NCBI RefSeq assembly: GCF_954871325.1 | Contig: NC_088775.1 | Coordinates: 81,755,561 to 81,819,560, forward strand | Direction of reading: 5' to 3' | Origin: Gordionus sp. m RMFG-2023 | Taxonomy: Eukaryota; Nematomorpha; Gordioida; Chordodea; Parachordodidae | DNA: 64,000 nt | Shown here: one piece after another, positions 1 to 13,009 of the stretch | Numbering within the stretch: position 1 is the first letter of the stretch | Layout: every line of letters starts with the position of its first letter | Program-made: the position numbers and the translations under genes | Notes under the pieces: generated by a model | The model's database searches: none | What the model was told of the DNA's origin: nothing | The model's input: the letters and a program-made list of their open reading frames with translations, nothing else

Positions 1-574
1 GGTAAAAGGCTAGATTAGGCGTACAGTTCAGACTTAGCCAATTAAAACAGCTAATGTTAATTAGCTTTAATCATAAAATCGACGTTAAAGGGCTTAATTA
101 AATCACTGTATTTTGTCTTTTGCAACTATACCTTTATGAAATACCATAGATACACCGCATATTATGTATATAGTAATTAATAAATCATATATATTATTAT
201 CCTATTAATTATTATATATTTATTACTATTTTGTAGGGAGAGAAAAGATTTTATCCGTATAGTAATTTATCGATGTTATACTTGTTTACTTATTTTGAAG
301 AGGTCATTACTTCTTCTAAGAAATAATTAAAATATTTAACTTTAATTTTTTTTGTATATTAATTAAAAATGGTGTAATGGATACTGAAAAAAATTGCAAT
401 ATCAAATAATTGTTTTTAAAAAAAGGTACAAGTTAACGTACTAGTTAAAAAAATTTATCTTGGTTTATTTAAAAAATATTTTTAATAATGTTAATATTTT
501 CCTATTATATTTAACTTAGGGAACATTGAAAAAAAATACACCTAATACATTTTATATTAATATCTAAATACACT

Positions 575-3127
575 ATGCTTGTACTGTTGATAATTAGTAC
601 GCTACACGTAACACTTTCTACAGGTTAAATAATTTAATTTTTTTAACGATAATAGATAAATATCATTGCCATATTTAGTAGATTTTTGTCAAATGCAATA
701 TCCAACTGTTTACGACTTCAATCAGCACTTCAACTCCTCTAGGTTTATTTAGATTGCAAAAGCTATTTTACTCTTTTATATAAGGTTATAGATATTAGGG
801 TATAGACTGATTGGAATAAATTATTAACTTAATATTTTATACTGAAATAAATTTATACCCAAAAATTAGAAAAGTTCTATAAATAATAAAATACTATGGT
901 ATTATGTAAATTTTTAAATATAAAAGCTAAGAATGATTATTTAATTATGTGAAATTTAATTTTTATTAAACTATATGGAAATTTATATAATGTATAAGAT
1001 TTATAATAAAATAATTAAGATATCAAACTAACGCTTCATTGAATTTGGCCGATGGTCTAGTAATTTGGGAAATGCCACTAATAATGTATTTTAAACCTTC
1101 CCATTTCAGCTACATCTTTGATGATCACTACTATCACGATCTGATATTAATTACTAGTGCTCTTAAAGCTACAGTAATAAAAAAACTTATATGTATATAG
1201 CAAGATGCGTGATTCTAAACAAATGTATCATTTCAAACTTGTAAAGATTATTTATTTTTTAAACTTTACAGATTTGAAATGCCACTCTTCAAGTTTAGAA
1301 CATAAATAATCTGTTTCCTTTTTAAATTTTAGTATTATATAGATACAAATCCTAAAGTATTGTTAAAAATTCTCACTGATGAATATATTAATCGGGACGC
1401 ATATGGATTATTATCAGAGAATAAAACTCATCTTTATTATTTTAGCAATTATAGCTATATTACTGATGATGTTGTCACAGTAAGTATCAAAATGTTCAAT
1501 TCATTTTTTTAAATCCCTTGATTATGCTTTTTAGTTAAGATTTATGCAACCTTATCGAAGACAGCTTCAAGTTCACGAATTACACAAGTCCTTCATAATT
1601 AAAAGTTATTTGGGGAGACCATTCATAAAATTGAGAGTCCTATATTTCAAAATATTGAGTAATCTTAGTTCAATTCTCAGTTCCAGCCACAATCTTAATG
1701 TCATCTTGCAAAATTGTCAGATAAATAACACAAGTTAAAATTATTTTAATTCCATTTCTTAACCCTTACGAAATCTTATAATGTGCAGGTGTTGTTGGTT
1801 TGGCTAACTATAAATTCAGTTTTGGAAAAAGTATATATTTAAATTATGTATTAATACTAAATTTTTATTGATAAGCAACTTACATTGATCAAAAGTATGT
1901 TCTCGATTATATTTTATATAAAGGAATTTATAATTTGGTTTTCTCCAAAGAAAACCAAACTAATTTTATAAAGTAAGTTTAAAAAAAAAATAATATAACA
2001 AAAACTAACTTTAACATGTTTAATTATTATAGAAATCTACCTATGTATCCTAACCCTAATTTAGTCACTCATCAAGTGCGATTCGTTGATTTTATATACA
2101 CATCCATAATTCAGTACTATAATAACGCGCTTACTTGCAGTATATCCATGTTCAAAATACCGTTGGAAGATATAAAGATGGCACTAAATTATTTGGATAA
2201 TTTTCAAATTTCATCAGATACCGAGGTTACACCCCATCTCCACCCCCTTTCCCCTCCCCTCAAATTTAAATAAAAGTTAATTGCTAGCTATGTCGGGTGG
2301 TGAAAATCAAGAATTAAGATGAGATAAGGGCTGATCTATCTTAATTATTGGATGCCTCCTGATAAAAAAAAGAGAATCTTAAGGCTATTTATTTGAATGG
2401 GTGACTTACTTGTAAACTAATTTAAAATATGTTTTTAAATCTTTTAAGCAGAGTTAAGGTTATTTATTTAAAATATTCTTATATTTTAATAAAATTTCCA
2501 AATTACTTTAAAAGGAGGATAGTCTGGTTATCAATAATTCTAGAATATTTAAAAAACTGAATATAGTATTTTTTATAATGTCACGTTAAATACAATGACA
2601 TATAATACATTGGTTAAATATTAAACATTATTTGATTTTCGATACATATTTTTTATATCAGAAAATTTAAAAAAATAATATGGTAATAAAGGTGAATTCC
2701 AATATGTCTGCTTTTTGCACTTTGTTGCTTATCGGTCTCAATAATGGTGTGGAATATCCAATTTACGTAGGAGCAGATCAATATGTATTAAATCAATGAG
2801 TCATATAACATAATTATATTTTATATTATATAAGAAATAAAATATACCATATTTTTAATGAAATAATTCAAAAATTATATTTATTTTCCATTTTGACTTT
2901 AATATAAACGATAATTTTAAGCAATCTTCGAACAAAATAATTCTATCGTGACCTTGCAAATTCATGACAATGACATCACTGATACTGTGGATAATTTTTT
3001 TTTCATTGATTATGTAGTTTACAGCATAACGTGTGACGTTAACTGCAATTTGTTTGGAGACAGAGGAAAATTTATAAACGTAACTACATACTCTACTTGG
3101 AATGTTACGAAGCGTTGGTTCTTATGA
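575..3127 (+). CDS. Secreted glycoprotein-like gene, paralogue A
   Basis: Same architecture as paralogue B. Exons: 575-623 (leader MLVLLIISTLHVTLSTG), 679-742, 1020-1173, 1333-1479, 1535-1733, 1789-1830, 1876-1972, 2033-2225, 2692-2784 and about 2922-3127. Relative to B, exon lengths differ by 12 (147 against 159), 3 (199 against 202) and 3 in two further exons (42 against 39, 193 against 190), so the frame is kept although the proteins have diverged considerably. The last exon is open to its TGA, but its acceptor lies one base out of phase with the preceding exon compared with B. Either a different acceptor is used, the C-terminus is shortened, or there is a sequence error. The small exon between 742 and 1020 is again unresolved, and the intron after 742 looks shortened. 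Possibly functional. Confidence 0.55.
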
Positions 3128-4223
3128 TATTATATAATATTAAACTGATTTATCATATAAAAAATTATTCAAATTATAATGTTAATTATTAATTTGAACA
3201 TTTTTGCTCTGGGTATATTAATTTTATGTAATATAATTTGCTGTTATAATAGCCCTCATACTAACTAGACAATCATAAATAATTTTGGCAAAGGGGATTT
3301 GATAATAAATCATAAATGAAAAACATTATCCAAAATGTTCATAATTTGTGAGCGCAGCTGCAAACTCATGCCGTCAAAATAAAGTATTTTTAAGGCTGCT
3401 CACTTTGTTTCTTTTTGAGGGCAACTTTTACTATAAATTAATTATTTTTAGCTTACTGCTCTAATTTGTAAAACATCATACTTGTCTTTTTGATTTATGA
3501 AAAAAATTTCCAAATTTGTTATTTTATATTTTCAACGAAATTAACTTTAAATATTAAAATAGTCAAAGAAAAAATGTCAATATTTGGCCGAAGCTTAGTT
3601 ACTTCGTTTTAAATAAAGGATCTAGATGAAATACAATTCACTTTGTACACAGAACCCATAAAGGTAAAATTATTCAAAACCAAAATGTCTAATTATTTTA
3701 TAATTTATGATAAAATAACATGACATTTCAAGCCATATCTTATTATAACAGAAAATTATTTATACTTAAATTATTAAAATTTTCTTTATTTTAATAAAAA
3801 ATTATTTATTTTCAAAGATACAAGGTAAATTATTGGTAAAAAATATAACACGTTTCAGAGATCTGCAGGCTCGAAACAGGGCCTAAAAAATTTTTATAAC
3901 CCAGGCCGAATATTTTAAAACGCGACTAATATATATATAAATTGTATCATAGAGTGATATATCACTTCATTCAAATCTCGTATTTTAATTCCATTTCAAA
4001 GCTATTTAAATCTCGTAGAAAATACTTATCTTTATAAGTAAAATTTAAAACAGTTTTAAAATAATTCATTTAAAAATATCATTTTTGGTCAAAACGCACA
4101 ATTTATTTGGCCCTTAATATTCTAGTTCATAATAAATAACGTTTAATGGATATTAATTCTAACAAGCTTGAGGTCCTATAAAACCTATTAAAGTATTGAA
4201 GGGGTAAAAAAAAGGCCCATCAT

Positions 4224-4429
4224 GCACCACAATGCGAGAAAAAGTCTATATTGATATGACCAAATTGTTACTCCAATGGCCAATAATAACAATCCCGCCA
4301 AGATAGCCTGTTCGCATATTTATCTTTCTCATAATATATGGGATACCATATCAGAATTAGTTAACAATATTTCTTATAAAGATTTGAACATACACTGAGG
4401 CGATATAGATGAATAGACATTGTGGTGTG
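4224..4429. mobile_element. Short foldback MITE-like element
   Basis: GCACCACAATG at 4224-4234 is inverted as CATTGTGGTGTG at 4418-4429, enclosing about 180 bp without coding potential. Family not assigned; a target duplication was not clear. Confidence 0.4.
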
Positions 4430-4839
4430 TAATAATTAAAATATAAAAATTTTAATACTAAAAGAACATATTATAATTTAATCATATATTTTAATAATTT
4501 AATATTATTTTATCATTTTATAACATCTTTGTAATATTATATAAAATATTTGAATATAAACAAATAGCAAAACAAGTCATATATTAAAAATTAATAGAAA
4601 ATTTAAAAAAATTATAATATTTATAAAAATATAATATAAGATTAATTTAAATAAATTAAAATAAATTATATTACTACTAATGAAATATTATATGTGTATT
4701 TTATTTATTCGTATTCGATTCGAATTTTTGAATCGAATAATTTTGTTATTCTTATTTGTAAAATGCAAATCGAATAAATTTTAATATCAAATAACGAATA
4801 ATTCGTTTTACAAAAATATTCTATATTATGATCATATTT

Positions 4840-5550
4840 CATTTTTTAAACCAGATTTAATTATATAAAAAAAATTACAGAGGAAAATCACATTTGTTCC
4901 ATTTAATTCGTTGTTTTAAACTAAAGATCAACCCAGACCAATTCGGCAAAATTTAGTTTGCTTCTGACTGTCGGTCATTCATTAATTTGGTCAAATTGGA
5001 TCTTGATTTAAAAATTATAGTTTATAATTGGGGTATACAAGGAATTGAGAAATTTTGAAATTCTTGTTCTTTCAAATATCGTACCTTTTATGTAGTTTAA
5101 AAAAAATATTCTAATTTGGATATTGCCTGAAAGAAATATTGATTCAATGCAGGATTCTAGTTTAATCTAAATATTTGAGTACGGAATTTTTTGCTAGGTT
5201 AAGTTCGCTTTTATTCATGCTATAAAGTTAATTAAAAATGTTAAATTTTAATTAAATTTAAAAATATAGCTAAACCTAATAATTTTACAAATATTAATTT
5301 TTTGTCGATATAAAATTCAATGTTTTATAGTGTAAAAACCCATTTAGGTAAAGTAATAATTTTAACCGATTATTACTTTCCGGTGATCAAAACTAAGTCG
5401 TCTACTTAATTTTTTTGTACATCAATAAATTATAGGGTATTGAGCCACCAGGTTAACTCAATAAATGTGACATATTGTTCAAAATAAGTTTATAATGTTA
5501 GTCTTATGCAGTTTGTTAATAAAAGCTTTTATGGCCATGCTTAGACTTTT
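4840..5550. repeat. Dispersed repeat, first copy
   Basis: Matches 22580-23745 in the same orientation, including the stretch around CAGATTTAATT, the TTCTGACTG segment and the AATGCAGGATTC segment. The second copy is longer because an inverted-repeat element (22892-23338) is inserted in it. Confidence 0.6.
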
Positions 5551-6895
5551 GGTGGCCCAATGCAAAAATATATTAGGTGGCTCTATTAAAAACTTAGGTT
5601 TCCTATGTTTTTATATATATTATTGTATTAAAATTTAATAAATACAGAAAACAAGATCTTCTAATAAAATCTTTGTTGAGTTATTACATAAAGGGTTATT
5701 TTATAGATATACATCATTAATAAATAAATTTATTGTAATAGAATCTAATCTCATCCGCTAAAAATTTTAGGATTGGTCTATACCTGCCAATTTATTCTTA
5801 AATAATTTTGACAGAAAAGGAGTTTACAGAGATTTTTTATTTATTTTGTCAATATTATGTAAATTTAAATCGAATATGAAAAACACCTTAGTTTTTTTAT
5901 AAATATAACAAAATTAAATCCTCTCACCCATTATAAAAATCCTTTCTATCCATAATTTTAATATTATTTTGACATAAATATAGGTAGCATAACGAAATGC
6001 TTCTACTAAGTTACAGCATCAAGATAAATTATTAATTTAACGCAGCTATTTTGAGAGGAAATTTAAAAACTATTTTATATTCGTTAACGACACTGGCATC
6101 TATCTGATGTTGCTAAGCGGCTCGATTTGAGCGAATTTTAAAACGATTAAATCAATATTTTAGCCAGATAATAAAAACTAATATTAGAGTGCAGGTAAGA
6201 ACTTCTGTTTTTGAACATCCAAAAACAATAAGCTTTTGTTCTTCACAATTATTTTTGTAATTCAATATCAAATGACCCGTGGAATTCAAAATAATTAATT
6301 GCCCAGGAGAAACTTTTATTTACATGAAAAAGGAATGAATAATTTAGCCATAGCCGAAAAACTCCCACAGCAGAGACTCGACCATAAATAATATTAATAA
6401 ATTAATTGATCCAGCCAAATCTTCTCGCATTGGCCTCTTATAGCATCAAAATATAACAACATCCAGGAATAAACGCAGTTTACAACAAATTTGATCAAAT
6501 ATTAAGGGACAAGATAAAAAAAAAAAATAGACTTTATCTATCATTCTTTGGTTTATAATTTATTTAATGATAGGCTAAGAAGAAATTTATATTAACATTT
6601 AACCAAATGAGAAACGATACTATTTGGCAAATAAATAGGGATCTTTAACGAATGGTTAAAAGTTGTTTTTAGCGACGGATCTAAGTATCTTTTAGAACTG
6701 TCTTCAAAGCAAATAAAGCATTCCATCCTGATAAATCAAAAAATGTTATGGAAAAAGTATCTAAGCATTCAGGCATTGTTCGAGACCATGCCTATATGGC
6801 CAGTTCATTGTTAGAACTAGAAGATATTTTTATAAATTTTATATTATTATATTATATCCAAGAATCAACATGATATTTTAATTATTAAATTAGAT

Positions 6896-7255
6896 TGATT
6901 CCTTTTGTTTGCAAGTGGCGGGTAATGGGGTGTCAATAAGAATTCGAGATCTCTATAGATCTAAAGCCTTAGTGTACAACGAATTGTCTACATGATTGTG
7001 AGGGTAACAATAGGTTTTTGTTACCAAGCAAATTAAGATAAAAGTTGTTCTAGCTAAATCAGAAGGAGATCTGATGCCAAGACCGCCAAGGGAGATGAGC
7101 CCATGTAATTTTTCCTAACTTAAGATTTAGGATCTCTTCGGTAAATTCCTTGATTCCAGTTTCATATACATTCAAATATCAGGATATTTAAAAACAGGAG
7201 TAGTCCTTTAGAAAGAAAGCTTAGTATATTAAAAACGTTTTTCAATAGAAAAAAC
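6896..7255 (-). mobile_element. R2-like LINE fragment
   Basis: This block matches 13660-14035 of the larger LINE remnant, so it carries part of the region after the reverse transcriptase on the minus strand. It is too decayed to translate. It came with the tandem duplication. Confidence 0.55.
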
Positions 7256-7628
7256 GACTTATGTATAGTAATTTATATATCATATTATTATAAATATATT
7301 ACTATTTCCTAGGCGGAGCCCTTAATATTTTTTCAATGTTACTTGGTTACATGTTTTGAAAAGGTCATGAGTTCTTCTTTAATTTGAACATAATAATTAA
7401 GTTATATTTTAATTTAATTATTTGTTTTTATATAAATTAAAAATGATTTAACAGTGCATATAAAAAAATTGCTATATTAAACAATTATTTTAAAAAAGGT
7501 ATAAGTTAACGTACTATAAAAAAAATTATTCTTGTTTAATAAAATGTTATTTTTTTTTTAATTTATCAGTTTGGAATATTAAAAAAAAACATTAATATAT
7601 TATATATTTGAATATATCTAAATACGCT

Positions 7629-10135
7629 ATGCTTCTATTGTGGATAATTAGTGTGCTACACGTTACATTTTCTGCAGGTTAAATAATTTATATTTTTTAA
7701 CCGAAAATAAATATATATGCTTATATATTTTAGTAGACTTTTGTCAAATGCAATATCCAACTGTTTACGACTTCAATCAGCGCTTCAACTCCTCTAGGTT
7801 TATTTTAAGATTACAAATTTTAGTAAATAAATGTATTTATATTTAAGTTTTATGAGAAGAAATTTTTATAATTGGTAAATGATCTAGCTTTATCTTTTTA
7901 TAAATTGTAATGGATTTTACTCTATTATATAAGGTTATAGATGTTAAAGTAAAGACTGATTGGGATAAATTATTTACTTAATATTTTATACGAAATCAAT
8001 ATAGTATATCCAAAAATTAAGAAATTATCATAAATATCTATAACAAATTATCAATAACTCTAATTATTTCAAGTAAAATAAAAATTTTATTAACCTATAA
8101 AGAAATTTATATTATGTATAAGATTTATAATAAAATGATTAAGATATCAAACTAACGCTTCGTTGAATTTGGTCGATGGTCTAGTAATTTGGGAAATGCC
8201 ACTATTGAAATATTTTAAACCTTCCCATTATAGCTACATCCTTGATGATCCATACTATGACGATCTAATATTAATTACTAGAGCTCTTAAAACTACGGTA
8301 ATAAAAAACTGATATTCATTTAGAATAACGTGTAATTATAAACAAGTGTATTATTTCAAACTTGTAAAGATTATTAATTTTAATACTTCGCAGGTTTGAA
8401 ATGTTGCATTTCTATAATTTAAAAATCCTGTATATCTTTCCTTTTCAAATTTTATAAACTTTAGTATTATATAGATACACACCCTGAAATATTGCTAGAA
8501 ATCCTCACTGATAAATATATAAATCGGGGCGAATATGGGCTTATTACATTATCAAATAACAACAAAACTCATCTTTATGATTTTAAAGATTATAGACATA
8601 TTACTAATGATCCTGTCACTAGTGTAAGTATTAAAATTTTAATTTATATTATTTCAAATTCCTGTTGATCAAATATTTTTTAGTTACGATTTGTGCAACC
8701 TTACAAGAGAGAGCTTCAAGTTTACGAATTACACCAGTCCTTTATAATTCAGAGTTCATTGGGGAGACCATTTAAAAAATTGAGAGTCCTATATTTCAAA
8801 ATATTGATCAATAATCTTAGTTCAATTTTAAATTCTAGCCCCAATCTTAATATCATCCTACAAAATTGCCAGATAAATAACATGAGTAAAAATTGTTTTA
8901 ATCCATATCTCTTATGTAATCTTATCCTATGCAGGCGTTAGTTTGGCTAACTATAAATCCAGTTTCGGAAAAAGTTTATATTTAAATGATGTGTTTATAT
9001 TGAATTTGTATTCATAAGCAACTTACATTGATCAAAATTATGTTCTCAATTACGTTTTATTGAAAGGAATTTACAATTTGGTTTTATCCAAAGAAAATTC
9101 GACAATTTTTATAAAGTAGTTAAAAACAAACAATATATATAAAAACTAATGTATAATCATTATAGAAATCTACCCATGTATCCTCACAATAATTTTTTCA
9201 CCCAAGTACGATATATTGATATAATATACACATCCATGTTCAAATACATTAAATATGGGTTTACTTGCAGTATGGTCATGTTCGAGACACCATTGATAGA
9301 TATAAAAATGGCACTAAAATATTGGAAAAATTTTAATATTTCTTCAAACTCCAAGGTTATAATACCACCCATACTTAATACCTTTAGAAAAAATTTGGTA
9401 GTGATATGCATCGGGTCATAAACTCCGATTCTCGATGCGCCAAAGCATGACCTGTCTATCTTAGTATGAAATATGGTTCGTGATAAAAAAAAATATCTAA
9501 GCAAATTTTCGAGTGATTTATCTATAAACTAACATCTTAATATAATTCTATAGGCCCGTAAAAATCTTTGAATAATATGCCCAAAATGGCCGGAGAATCT
9601 ATTTCCTGGGTCGACCCAGGGATCAATTTTTGGACCGAGCTGCATCGAACTTTAATTGTTTATACATATTATGTCACAATATTATAAATTAAGACTGTAA
9701 TAAAGGTAAACTTATATATGTCTGCGTCTTGCACTTTACTCCTTCTCGATACCAATAATGGTATGGAATATCAAATTCACACAGAAACAAATCAATATGT
9801 AATATATCAACATATTTTTATATAACATACCTAATATTATTAATACTATTAATCAAATGTAAATTAATTCCAATATTTTATTAATCTTAATTAATATATT
9901 TATATTCTATAAACAATTATTCAAGTCAATCTTTGAGCAAGACATGGCAATTATAACCTTGCATATTTATAACAATGATAACAATATCATTTACAATAGG
10001 ACTTTTGATAATTATGTGGTTTATAGCATAACATGTGACATGAAACTACGCAAATTGTTAGAAAACAATGAAAAATTATTCATAAACGTAACTTCCCACT
10101 CTACTTGGAATGTTACAAAGCGTTGGTTCTTATGA
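7629..10135 (+). CDS. Secreted glycoprotein-like gene, paralogue B (most intact copy)
   Basis: I do not recognise this family. Exons supported by frame and GT/AG sites: 7629-7677, 7734-7797, 8144-8297, 8465-8623, 8684-8885, 8935-8973, 9019-9115, 9166-9355, 9706-9798 and 9926-10135, all phase-compatible from 8144 to the TGA. A further small exon must lie between 7797 and 8144, near 7910-7960, but I could not fix its borders. The product starts with a short hydrophobic leader (MLLLWIISVLHVTFSAG), so it is probably secreted. About 420 residues follow, rich in Tyr, Ile and Asn, with several N-glycosylation sequons (NAS, NKT, NST, NVT), a few cysteines and a C-terminus ending KRWFL. No second membrane segment is evident. 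Copies A (575-3127) and C (24512-27597) share exons and introns. Function unknown; secretion is inferred only from the leader. Confidence 0.7.
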
Positions 10136-10808
10136 TGTTTACAATATAATTTATTATGAAAGATTTACTATGGATTTGAAAATTTGAAATTTTATTTATC
10201 TGTTAAATAAATAATAATTATATTATCCCGATATGCTTATATTCATTTTACTTAATTTAATAAAATTTATTATAATAGAATCTTAATCTCATTCGCTAAA
10301 AATTTTTAGAATTGATATACACCTGCCCATTTATTCTTAAATAGTTTTGACAGAAAAGGTGGTTACAGTTATTTATTTATTTGCATTATAGATGTCAATA
10401 TTTAAAATAAATCTAAATCAAATATAAAAAACATTTTAGTTTATAACAAGATGAAATCCTGACACGCATTAGAAAATTCCTTTCTATGCACAATTTTTAA
10501 ATTAATTTATCACATATGTCGCATAACGAAATGCTTTTTAATAAGTTACAGCGTCAAGATAAATTATTAATTTAACGCAATTGTTAGAGAGGAAATTTAA
10601 GTATTTTATAGTCGTTCGACACTGGAATCCATTTGATGTTGTTAAACGGCTCAATTTGAGCGGGTTTTAAAACGTCTAAATCAATATTTTAGCCATAAAT
10701 ATATTGCCTAAGGCTCGAGATTCTAGATTTTGCCAATAGATGTCCTAATCTTTTGTCACCTATTAGCAAATTTTATTTTAAATAACATAAATAATATTAA
10801 AGTGCAGG

Positions 10809-12219
10809 CAGGGTTTCGAACCGAACCGCCAAACCGGAATGTACCGTTATGATTTTCTGAACCGTAACCTTAACCGAACCGTTATAAAGGAAATATAAAA
10901 AGAGCGAACCGAATCATTATAAACCGGTTCAAAACGGTTTTAAAAAATATTTAATTTTTAATTATTAACCTAAATTTGAAATTTTAATTTTCTTTAAATT
11001 CGAGATTTCTTTTCAAATTAAATATTTTTATATTATCAATATTATATATCAATTAATATCAAGTTTATTTTTTTCTTCTTTAAATACTTAATTTATTAGA
11101 TATTAGGCAACTGTTAATTAGATAAGATATCTTAAAATCACGCATAATTATTCTTGGCTAAATTATTTATATAAATAAGTTATTAATAAGATTTTATAAT
11201 AATACTTGCTAATAATTTAGGAAATTAAATAATTCTATTAATAACTAACATCTAATAGAAATCAAGTACTATTTACATTCATTTTTATATTATATGGTTT
11301 ATTTTTTATCTTATTATAAAAACTTAGATAATAGAATTTAAATGACAATAAATAAGATGGTCAGCAATATTTTAATGATATAATAATTTTTTATTTATAA
11401 TCATATTATTTTTTTAAATTCAGAATTCTAATATTCATTTAAGTCATTATAAATTATTTATATTAAAATAATATTTTTAACAATTGAAGAAACATCTTTG
11501 TAAAACTTGGAACTTGATACAAAGTCTTAATAATCAGAATATTGAAATTCTAAATACTATGCCTACGTATTCGCATTCGAAAGATAATTTAGATGATGAT
11601 TTTGAAGATTTCGCATGAAAGTCTTAATAAGAATAATTCTCAGGGCATAGAAAATTATAATAAATGTATAGAAATAGAATATATAATTCGGTCATTTGAT
11701 AATATAGAGAAAGAAAAGGATACTAATCTTTTGAATTATTGGGAAAATGTAAATAATAGTATGCCAGAACTTTATAAGTTAGCTATAACTGTGCTAGCAG
11801 TTCCAGCTATGCAGGTATCCGTAGAAAGAGCAGCCTTAAGTTTATACTCTCTATTAAATCCTGAAATATTAGAAAATATTTTAGTTATCCATTAGTATAC
11901 ATTTTATTATATTTATGCGTTATTTTATTCATCATTGTATTTACGCATATTTACTAAGTTTAATAAAAATATTTATTAGATTATCATGGTTTAATTAAAT
12001 TATAAATTAAAAAGATTTTTTTCTTAAATTAATATATACATGGTTAGATTAATTGTTTTTTAAATCAAATTTATAAAAACCGAAAAGAACCGTTATAAAT
12101 TATAAACCGAACCGATATAAATTTTTTTTAAAAAACCGAAATGGAACAAAACCTATATAAAATTTTAAACTAAAAACCGGAACGAACCGAACCGTTATGC
12201 TTAACGGTTCGAAACCCTG
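10809..12219 (+). mobile_element. hAT transposon remnant, 1.41 kb, with TIRs and 8-bp TSD
   Basis: Ends are CAGGGTTTCGAACCG and its inverse CGGTTCGAAACCCTG, 15 bp perfect. Both sides carry AGTGCAGG (10801-10808 and 12220-12227), the 8-bp target duplication typical of hAT. Subterminal ACCGAACCG-type repeats are dense at both ends. The paralogous site in unit A holds one uninterrupted AGTGCAGG at 6188-6195, an empty site. The interior encodes only the end of a transposase (11593-11895). Confidence 0.85.
11593..11895 (+). pseudogene. hAT transposase C-terminal dimerisation domain fragment
   Basis: The reading contains LLNYWENVNNSMPELYKLA followed by AVPAMQVSVERAA, the hATC signature (W, P-x-L-x-x-LA, then VPA...SVER). 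The hATC domain mediates transposase dimerisation. The catalytic core upstream is missing, so this copy is not autonomous. It lies inside the TIR-bounded element 10809-12219. Confidence 0.75.
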
Positions 12220-13009
12220 AGTGCAGGTAAGAGCGTCTGCTTTTGAACATCTGACAAAAGCAAGGTTAAGCTTTTGTTTTTCACGATTATTTTCTAATTT
12301 TAATCAAATAACCAGTGAAATCCAATTAATTAATTGCCCAGGAGAAATTTTTTGATTACCTGAAAAAGGAATGAATAATTTAGCGATAGCCGAAAAACTC
12401 CACATAATCAGAGACACGATTAAAGATAATATTAATAAATTAATTGATCCCTCCAAATCTGCTCTCATTGGCCTCTAACAACATCAAAATGTTACATCAT
12501 CCAGGGATAAAGGCAGTTTACAACCAATTGTCAGGACGTCGATCAAATATCGTTCATTTGACTCTAAGAGACAAGATAAAAAAGACTTTATCTATCTCTA
12601 CAGGGAAGTTCATTGTTAGAGCTAAAAGTTACGTTTCTATATTTTATATTAGTATTTTATATCCAATAATTAACATGATAATTTTATTTATGGGTATAAA
12701 ACTCTAAACATATTCAATTTCTTTTAAAAACTAATTTCTATTTATATACGCAATTATATGTATAATATTTACCATATTAATTTCAGTTATACTTTATATA
12801 TTTTTTTATATTATATTAATTATCATTTAAAAGGTTTGACAAAAAATAATATAATATTTCATAATTTTAATCCATCATATGATAAATATAATAACATAAA
12901 ATTAAAATATGTAAAAAGGATTTTTATATACATAAAAAAATAAAACATGTAAAACGATTTAAAAAAAGAAGTTATGTTAGCTCCTTAGGAGGAGGGTGGC
13001 TTCAAATGA

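Larger units (their letters stand above)
3128..5675. other. Gene-free AT-rich spacer of unit A
   Basis: No open reading frame of note. It contains a foldback element (4224-4429), a degenerate stretch of ATTCG-type repeats (4700-4830) and a block at about 4840-5550 that recurs at 22580-23745. Confidence 0.6.
160..7260 (+). repeat. Direct segmental duplication, unit A
   Basis: Unit A matches unit B (about 7265-14040) in the same order: promoter-side spacer (230-570 against 7310-7628), secreted-protein gene, spacer (5675-6520 against 10240-12600), and a LINE 3' fragment (6896-7255 against 13660-14035). The match is interrupted by unit-specific DNA, such as 3.2-5.6 kb in A and the hAT and 12.7-13.65 kb in B. 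Identity is moderate, so the duplication is not recent. Confidence 0.7.

Noticed and set aside
9184-9504. 106-codon minus-strand frame
   Set aside because: Shadow of the secreted paralogue B exon 9166-9355.
12201-12219. tRNA T-loop-like GGTTCGAAACC
   Set aside because: It is the terminal inverted repeat of the hAT; no cloverleaf can be drawn around it.
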